DNA of 64,000 bases from Planctomycetota bacterium (GTDB taxonomy: Bacteria; Planctomycetota; Planctomycetia; Pirellulales; UBA1268): the NCBI GenBank assembly GCA_018970785.1, contig JAGWVR010000004.1:22039-86038 (forward strand). Reading direction: 5' to 3'. The translations under genes and the position numbers were made by a program. The notes below the pieces were generated by a model that saw only the letters and a list, made by a program, of their open reading frames with translations, did not search any database and had not been told where the DNA came from. Shown here in pieces: positions 58,918-64,000 of the stretch. Numbering within the stretch: the stretch's first letter is position 1; each line of letters starts with the position of its first letter.

Positions 58918-59493
58918 TCACTTGCCCTTGGCCAGCTCGGCCTCGATCGCACCGGTGAGCTTGGCGTCGTCCGGGGCGACCGCCGACTTGAACCGGCCGA
59001 CGACGTTGCCATCGCGTCCGATGAGGAACTTCTCGAAGTTCCACGACACCTCGCCGGGGGGATTGGCCGACTCGGTGAGCGTCTTGTAGAGCGCCGCTTT
59101 GCCCGGCCCCTTGACGACGATCTTCGAGAACATGTCGAAGGTCACGTTGTATTTCGACGAGCAGAACTCGGCGATCTGGGCGTCGCTGCCCGGCTCCTGG
59201 CCACCGAACTCGTTGGCTGGAAAGCCGAGGACCACCAGCCCCTTGTCCTTGTAGGTGTCGTACAGCTTCTGCAGCCCGGCGTACTGGCCGGTGTAGCCGC
59301 AGCGGCTGGCGACGTTGACGACGAGGACCACCTTCCCCTTGTAGGCCCCGAGGTCGACCGCCGAGCCGTCGATTTTCTTCATCTGTCCGCTGAGCGGCGA
59401 ATCGGCGCGGGCCGTCACCGCCGCCGGACCACCGAACGCGAGGAGCACGGCGAGGGCACCGACCCCACCGAACACGAGTGAACGCGACGCCAT
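58918..59493 (-). CDS. Glutathione peroxidase-family thiol peroxidase (exported)
   Basis: A 191-residue GPx-like peroxidase using cysteine, not selenocysteine: VNVASRCGYTGQY contains the catalytic Cys, GFPANEFGGQEPG the conserved Gln region, and WNFEKFLIGRDG the Trp/Asn site. A signal peptide (GALAVLLAFGGPAAVTARA) suggests export, so the reductant is more likely thioredoxin-like than glutathione. I took ATG 59493 and not the track start further upstream. It converges with the GT2 gene at a 52-bp gap. Confidence 0.9.
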   Translation of the reverse strand: MASRSLVFGGVGALAVLLAFGGPAAVTARADSPLSGQMKKIDGSAVDLGAYKGKVVLVVNVASRCGYTGQYAGLQKLYDTYKDKGLVVLGFPANEFGGQEPGSDAQIAEFCSSKYNVTFDMFSKIVVKGPGKAALYKTLTESANPPGEVSWNFEKFLIGRDGNVVGRFKSAVAPDDAKLTGAIEAELAKGK

Positions 59494-59585
59494 GACGAGC
59501 AGTCCTCCACGGGAGAAAGGTCCGACGACGGGCAGAAGCCGCCGCTGCGGGCAAGTATAGCCGGCGGCATCCCGCCGGCTGCCGC

Positions 59586-61166
59586 TCACGCGGGCCCGGC
59601 GGCGAGCACGTCGGGCCCGGCCGCCGCGGCAAGGCTCGCGAAGTTGTCGCGGAACCGCCCGGCGAGCCCCCGGGCCGCCCGCTCCCAGGCATCGGCGTCG
59701 GCCCAGGCCCGCCGCGGGTCGAGGAGCCGCGCGCCGCTCACCCCGGGAACCTCCGTCACCGCGTCGAGCCCGAACACCGGATCGCGCGCCGTCGGCGCGC
59801 GGTCGAGCGCCCCGGCATGGATCGCGTCGACGATCGCGCGTGTCGCGCCGAGGTCGATCCGTCGGCCGACGCCATGGGCGCCCCCGGTCCAGCCGGTGTT
59901 CACCAACCATGCCCGGGCGGCGTGGCGGCGGAGGCGCTCGGCCAGCAGGCGGGCGTAGGCGGACGGGTCGCGGACGAGGAACGCGGCGGAGAAACAGGCC
60001 GAGAACGCGACCTGCGGTTCGACGACTCCCATCTCGGTTCCCGCGACGCGCGCCGTGTAGCCGGAGAGGAAGTGGTACATCGCCTGGGCGTGCGACAGCC
60101 GGCTCACCGGCGGGAGCACGCCGGAGGCATCGCAGGTCAGGAACACGACGTTGCGCGGATGACCGGCGACGCAGGGAATCGCGGCGTTGTCGATGAACTC
60201 GATCGGATAGGCGGCGCGGGTGTTCTCGGTGATCGAGGCCGAATCGTAGTCGACGCGGCGCGTCGCCGGGTCGACGACGACGTTTTCCAGAACCGTACCG
60301 AAGCGGATCGCGCGGAAGATCTCCGGCTCGCGTTCGGCGGACAGGCGGATGCACTTGGCGTAGCACCCACCCTCGATGTTGAACACGCCGTCGTCCCCCC
60401 AGCCGTGCTCATCGTCGCCGATGAGCCGGCGCCGCGGGTCGGCCGAGAGCGTCGTCTTGCCGGTCCCGGAGAGGCCGAAGAACAGCGCCACGTCGTCGCC
60501 CCGGAGGCCGGTGTTGGCCGCACAGTGCATCGACAGGATGCCGTGCTTCGGGAGCCGCCAGTGCATCAGCGTGAACACGCCCTTCTTCATCTCCCCGGCG
60601 TAGCCGCTGCCGAGGATCACCAGCTCGCCGCGCTCCAGCGACATGTCGATCGCGGTGGTGCTGCCCGTGGGGGAGAGGGCGGGATCGGCGCCGGTGCCAC
60701 CGGCGTTGAGGATCGTGAAATCGGGCTCGCCGAACCCCGCCAGCTCCTCGGCCGTCGGGCGGATCAGCATCGTGCGCATGAACAGGGCGTGGTACGCATT
60801 GGCCGCCACGACCCGGACCTTGACCCGGGTCGCCGGGTGCCAGCCGGCGAAGCCGTCCTGCACGTACACCACGCTGCCGGAATCGAGAAACCGTGCGGCG
60901 CGCTGCCGGTTGGCGAGGAACGTCGCCTCGTCGATCGGGTGGTTGACCGCCCCCCACCACACCTGGTCGGCCGAATGGGGATCGCGGACGACGTGTTTGT
61001 CGGCGGGGCTGCGCCCGGTGCGCGCTCCGGACCGCACCGCCAGGGCACCCGAGGCGGTGATCGTCGCGCCGTCGTTGGCGATCGCGGCTTCGTACAGCGC
61101 CGGCACCGCCGCGTTGCGGATCACGGCCGCGTGGGTGATCCCGAGACGAGACAGATCGACCGCCAT
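59586..61166 (-). CDS. pckA: Phosphoenolpyruvate carboxykinase (ATP)
   Basis: PckA converts oxaloacetate and ATP to phosphoenolpyruvate. The kinase loop is FFGLSGTGKTTLSADP, the metal/oxaloacetate sites are SGARTGRSPADKHVVRD and GDDEHGWGDDGVFNIEGGCYAK, and VNTGWTGGAHGVGRRID is near the C terminus. 526 residues is near E. coli 540. ATG 61166 is preferred since GGAGGGG lies directly upstream; ATG 61190 gives eight more residues. The enzyme links TCA intermediates to gluconeogenesis and hence to the nucleotide-sugar genes only generally. Confidence 0.95.
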   Translation of the reverse strand: MAVDLSRLGITHAAVIRNAAVPALYEAAIANDGATITASGALAVRSGARTGRSPADKHVVRDPHSADQVWWGAVNHPIDEATFLANRQRAARFLDSGSVVYVQDGFAGWHPATRVKVRVVAANAYHALFMRTMLIRPTAEELAGFGEPDFTILNAGGTGADPALSPTGSTTAIDMSLERGELVILGSGYAGEMKKGVFTLMHWRLPKHGILSMHCAANTGLRGDDVALFFGLSGTGKTTLSADPRRRLIGDDEHGWGDDGVFNIEGGCYAKCIRLSAEREPEIFRAIRFGTVLENVVVDPATRRVDYDSASITENTRAAYPIEFIDNAAIPCVAGHPRNVVFLTCDASGVLPPVSRLSHAQAMYHFLSGYTARVAGTEMGVVEPQVAFSACFSAAFLVRDPSAYARLLAERLRRHAARAWLVNTGWTGGAHGVGRRIDLGATRAIVDAIHAGALDRAPTARDPVFGLDAVTEVPGVSGARLLDPRRAWADADAWERAARGLAGRFRDNFASLAAAAGPDVLAAGPA

Positions 61167-61186
61167 GAGCCCCTCCACAGCCAGAC

Positions 61187-61795
61187 TCATCCCACCGCCA
61201 GCCACGCGGCGACGACGAGGACGAGGACGCCGAGGCCGGCAGGCACGACTCCCCACGGATTGCGGCGGACGCGGAACCGGCGAACCGTGCGCCGCAGGCG
61301 GCGGCTGAACTCGGCCCACCCCTCGACACCCGGCCGCCCGCCGACCGCGACCAGCGCCACGCAGCGAACCGCTCCATCCCCTTCCAGGTGAACCTGGAGC
61401 CCGCGGCTGGGAAGCGCCGCCGTATCTCCCGCCCAGCGGACCGCAGGATCCAAGCCCGATGCCACCTCCGCCACCAGCGGCCGCAGTTGCTCGGGGGTGA
61501 TGTTGTACACCACCAGCCGCGGCCGCGGCACGAGCACCGCCAGCGCCACCGCCAGCACCAGCGCCAGCAGGAGGATCGGCCAGCTCCACGGCGATCCCCC
61601 CGCGGCCGGCAGCACCAAGGCCAGCGGGCCGACCAAGACCAGCCCCGAAACGGCGCCGGCCAGGAGCAGCGCGTCCCACGTGCCGGCGACGACGGTCGGG
61701 CGGCGGCGGAGATGCGCCGCGGCCACCAGCAGCAGGTAGACCCCAAGCGGTACCAACCCGGTCCACAGCGGCAAGGCGTCGAAGAATCGGTTCAT
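61187..61795 (-). CDS. Hypothetical membrane protein
   Basis: A 202-residue protein with about four hydrophobic segments: LVPLGVYLLLVAAA, TWDALLLAGAVSGLVLVGPLALVL, WPILLLALVLAVALAVLV, then a soluble stretch VVYNITPEQLRPLVAEVASG and a C-terminal anchor VPAGLGVLVLVVAAWLA. No domain recognised. It lies 20 bp before the pckA start in the same direction, so co-transcription is likely. The ATG at 61795 is the only plausible start. Confidence 0.6.
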   Translation of the reverse strand: MNRFFDALPLWTGLVPLGVYLLLVAAAHLRRRPTVVAGTWDALLLAGAVSGLVLVGPLALVLPAAGGSPWSWPILLLALVLAVALAVLVPRPRLVVYNITPEQLRPLVAEVASGLDPAVRWAGDTAALPSRGLQVHLEGDGAVRCVALVAVGGRPGVEGWAEFSRRLRRTVRRFRVRRNPWGVVPAGLGVLVLVVAAWLAVG

Positions 61796-61830
61796 GGCGC
61801 GGCCGAGGGAGCGGGACCTGCGAAGGCAAG

Positions 61831-61876
61831 GCTAGCAGACCGTGGAAGAGGTGATTCGGGCGAAGGATGCGGCCGA
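61831..61876 (-). repeat. Terminal fragment of the dispersed repeat
   Basis: GCTAGCAGACCGTGGAAGAG at 61831 aligns with the reverse complement of the right end of 27919-28047 over about 45 bases (38/45 by hand, one gap), including GGATGCGGCCG. It lies in the gap between two minus-strand genes. The fragment also carries half of a perfect 12-bp stem GAGGTGATTCGG/CCGAATCACCTC (61848-61859 with 61873-61884). Confidence 0.6.
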
Positions 61877-61905
61877 ATCACCTCCGCCGGCGCCCCCGGG
61901 GGCGG

Positions 61906-62052
61906 CTACCGCATCGCCAGCCAGGCCAGCACGCCGAGCCACAGGACCTCGACGGCGGCGGCGATCGCCAGGCGCCACCGGGCACCGGACGGCGGCGGGA
62001 CCACGATCCCCGAACCGTCACCGTGCGTCGCCTCGGCACCGTCGGACACCAT
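61906..62052 (-). CDS. Small membrane protein (48 aa)
   Basis: Encodes MVSDGAEATHGDGSG..., a hydrophilic start and one C-terminal hydrophobic helix (WRLAIAAAVEVLWLGVLAWLAM). A GTG at 62076 would add VPICETDT with a cysteine. The track ORF runs further upstream into the next gene. It fits the 205-bp gap between a Minf_1886-type gene and the repeat fragment. Function unknown. Confidence 0.45.
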   Translation of the reverse strand: MVSDGAEATHGDGSGIVVPPPSGARWRLAIAAAVEVLWLGVLAWLAMR

Positions 62053-62128
62053 GGTGTCGGTCTCGCAGATGGGCACGGCACCCGACCGCGAGCCGCGGCC
62101 CGCGCTGCAACGGCCGGCCGACCAGCGG

Positions 62129-62689
62129 TCAGTCGTCGTCGTCGTCCGGAGGCACGAACACCGGATCGCGGGAAAACGCCTCGTGGAAATCGTAGACGGC
62201 GTGGAAGTCTTCCCGCTTGTCACGGCGGGTCTTGCGCATCTGGCCGATCTCGATCATGTTGAAGACGATCTCGCCGAGATCGTCGGTGGTGCCGATCCCC
62301 CAGCTGCCGAGCACGACCCTGGAGAGCAGCCCGTATTGCTGCAGGGCGTAGAGCCTGGCGGCCTCGCACAGCTGCTGGCCGGTGAGGTGCCGCTCACCGC
62401 CGCGCCGCCGCCGTGCCGGTCGGGGCCGGCGCCCGGCAGAGGCCGGCGCCCGTTCCTCTCCCGGCTCCGTGCCGCGGCCACGCTCGACGGGCTGCCGTTC
62501 GCCGGCTCCCGGCTCCATGCCCCGCGGGTCCCCGGGCGGCTCGAGTTCCTCGGCGGGTGGTTCCTCGCCGAGGCCGAGCGATTCCTGGGCGAACGACAGG
62601 GCCTCGAGCACGAACAGATAGGCGTCGAGTTTGTAGCGGCGATCCCGTTGGAGGAGTTGTCCGATCGGATGCGACTGATCGATGGGCAT
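62129..62689 (-). CDS. Minf_1886-type protein with low-complexity insertion
   Basis: A 186-residue protein matching a small conserved family known in planctomycetes and verrucomicrobia: RRYKLDAYLFVLEALSFAQE, then HLTGQQLCEAARLYALQQYG, WGIGTTDDLGEIVFNMI and REDFHAVYDFHEAF. Between the first and second blocks is a ~50-residue Pro/Glu/Arg-rich stretch absent from the compact family form. ATG 62689 sits after GGAGGA and is favoured. The tail ends in five aspartates. Function unknown. Confidence 0.78.
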   Translation of the reverse strand: MPIDQSHPIGQLLQRDRRYKLDAYLFVLEALSFAQESLGLGEEPPAEELEPPGDPRGMEPGAGERQPVERGRGTEPGEERAPASAGRRPRPARRRRGGERHLTGQQLCEAARLYALQQYGLLSRVVLGSWGIGTTDDLGEIVFNMIEIGQMRKTRRDKREDFHAVYDFHEAFSRDPVFVPPDDDDD

Positions 62690-62806
62690 GAACTTCCTCC
62701 ACGACAGCCCGGGGCCGAGAGCCCCCACGGCCCCTGCCGAGCAGGCAGTATAGCTGCCCAGCCACGGCCCCGTCGGGAGGGCGCGGAGGCCGCAGGGCAG
62801 CGCGAT

Positions 62807-63859
62807 TCAGCGGGCCGGCGCGGTGGGCTGGCCCGCCGTCTGCGGCGGCGGCGCCGCGGCATCCTCGAGGATGAACGTGTAGCCCAGCGGGGTGACCGGC
62901 TTGGAGAAATCCCGGATCAGGTCGAGCCCTTTGTCGATGAGGCTCGTTTTCGGATCGAACTGGTAGACGTCGTGGTCCTGGCCCCCGGGCTTGAAGATCC
63001 GGATCGCGAACGGCATCAGATCGCGGGCCTGGAGGATCAACTCGACCTTGGAGAAATTGGCCGCGTCGGCCTGGAAGCGCGGCAGCGCTTCCAGCCAGAT
63101 CTGGTCGGCGACCCCCGGCGGGGTGACGATCCGCATCTGGTAGCGCTTCTTGAGCGAATCGGCCTTGGCGCCGAACACGAACGGCAGCGGCCCTTCGCTG
63201 ATCGCCTTGCCGTGCATCTCCGGGGGCAGCCGTGTCTCGCGGAGTTGGCGCTCGGTGTGACGGAACTCGTAGATGCTCGTGCCACTGCACACCCAGTGCT
63301 CGCCGACATCGCCGCTGCGGGCCTCGTAGCGCGACGTCTGGGCGTTCCACTGCCGCGATTCCTTGACACGGAACAGCCCCTTGTCGGGCATCGCGTACTT
63401 GATCTCGCCGGTGCTCTCGGAAAACGCGAGTCGATCACCTTTGGGACCGACCGGCCCGAAGGCGTTGTACTCCCATTTCCAGAAGCCGCATGACCACGTT
63501 CGCACGGCGGCGTTTCGGGCCTCCCAGGCGACGAGCAGCCGGTCGAGCGCCGCGGCGGCTTCCGGCGCCATCGCCGGCGGGCCGGGCGGTGCGGTCCCGG
63601 CCGCGCCGGGGCCGGTCTGAGCCGGTGCCGTCGCCGGGGCGACGGTGGCGGCTTGCGGCCTGACAGGGGCGGCACCCGGTCGCGGCACCGGCCCTTGGGC
63701 CAGCGCCGGGGCACCGGCTCCCGCGACGGTCATGACGATGGCGCACGCCAGCCCCTTGCAGACGGCGGCAGGCCGGCCCTGCGGCTGCCGGATGAGCAGG
63801 GACCACCGCGGCGATGCGCTCTGTCCACGGTGGGAAAGCGGAAGGCGTGGCACGGTCAT
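62807..63859 (-). CDS. TIGR03009-type planctomycete secreted protein
   Basis: A 350-residue exported protein with a signal segment (ACAIVMTVAGAGAPALAQ), a Pro/Ala-rich linker, then a domain beginning LLVAWEARNAAVRTWSCGFWKWEY and including YAMPDKGLFRVKESRQWN, HWVCSGTSIYEF and PLPFVFGAKADSLKKRYQMR. This pattern matches the planctomycete-specific TIGR03009 family. No enzymatic residues are known for it. It is one of the clearest taxonomic markers here. ATG at 63859; the 141 bases upstream hold nothing recognised. Confidence 0.82.
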   Translation of the reverse strand: MTVPRLPLSHRGQSASPRWSLLIRQPQGRPAAVCKGLACAIVMTVAGAGAPALAQGPVPRPGAAPVRPQAATVAPATAPAQTGPGAAGTAPPGPPAMAPEAAAALDRLLVAWEARNAAVRTWSCGFWKWEYNAFGPVGPKGDRLAFSESTGEIKYAMPDKGLFRVKESRQWNAQTSRYEARSGDVGEHWVCSGTSIYEFRHTERQLRETRLPPEMHGKAISEGPLPFVFGAKADSLKKRYQMRIVTPPGVADQIWLEALPRFQADAANFSKVELILQARDLMPFAIRIFKPGGQDHDVYQFDPKTSLIDKGLDLIRDFSKPVTPLGYTFILEDAAAPPPQTAGQPTAPAR

Positions 63860-64000
63860 GGCTCCCGAGGGGGCGGGACTGTAGCATCGGCCCGGGCGGG
63901 GGGCGAGGTCGGTTCGCCACGTCGGTCCGGTGGGCTTCCGGTGCCGAAAACGCGCCTGATCCAGCGTTGCCCGGCGCTCCGGTCGGCCGCGGGTGCCCCC
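63860..64000. other. Unannotated window end
   Basis: GC-rich sequence upstream of the TIGR03009-type gene. I see no gene, hairpin or promoter here; a gene could begin just beyond the window. Confidence 0.3.

Noticed and set aside
59250-59320. Selenocysteine in the GPx-like gene
   Set aside because: The catalytic position is an ordinary Cys codon in SRCGYT; there is no in-frame TGA.

Overview
The window is a very GC-rich (roughly 70% by eye), densely coded bacterial chromosome segment with about fifty protein genes. The best guess is a planctomycete of the Pirellulales type. The reasons are the TIGR03009 family protein, the Minf_1886-type protein, the DUF6263-like secreted protein, a SecD-SecF fusion, SecA with a large extra insertion, a dnaA that does not sit with dnaN, and LPS-type genes (waaA, AsmA-like protein, DUF374 acyltransferase). 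I see no phage, IS transposase, CRISPR array, rRNA or tRNA.

Layout. 1-2.6 kb: the 3' part of a Cu(+) P1B-ATPase facing a PhnP-like metallo-hydrolase. 2.7-9.1 kb: secA, waaA, metK. 9.1-15.3 kb: two membrane ORFs, a UDP-N-acetylhexosamine pyrophosphorylase, a mannose-1-phosphate guanylyltransferase, an alpha/beta hydrolase, ruvX and an atypical SDR, mostly overlapping or tightly spaced. 15.3-21 kb: a Prc-like protease, a CbiX-like chelatase, an FHA/Fis regulator and an MFS efflux pump. 21-27.9 kb: xseA-xseB-ispA-dxs (exonuclease VII and isoprenoid entry), NAD kinase and a secreted protein. 27.9-30 kb: a mobile-looking repeat, a long structured leader with a 17-codon ORF, then an RbfA-like gene overlapping rtcB. 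30-37 kb, minus strand: dnaA, DUF374 acyltransferase, dapF and a 1045-residue AsmA-like protein. 37-44 kb: an MFS transporter, tilS, a lipoprotein, a VWA protein and a pseudo-hydrolase. 44-54.2 kb, minus strand: LysM protein, secDF, yajC, tgt, ugd, gyrA. 54.4-58.9 kb: two tandem ArnT-like glycosyltransferases plus a GT2 enzyme. 58.9-64 kb, minus strand: glutathione peroxidase, pckA and four lineage-type proteins.

Themes. Protein export (SecA, SecDF, YajC) and envelope construction (WaaA, DUF374, UDP-GlcNAc and GDP-mannose precursors, ArnT/GT2, AsmA-like) dominate. The rest is mostly housekeeping (MetK, DapF, Dxs, GyrA, DnaA, TilS, Tgt).

Most interesting non-genic structure. (1) A dispersed ~129-bp element with 15-bp terminal inverted repeats, complete at 27919-28047, with a diverged copy at 12743-12862 and a terminal fragment at 61831-61876. 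(2) The ~400-nt leader of the RbfA-like/rtcB pair. (3) A dnaA promoter whose -35 hexamer is buried in a perfect palindrome. (4) A five-fold ~117-residue tandem repeat inside the AsmA-like protein. All family calls come from reading motifs; no database search was possible.
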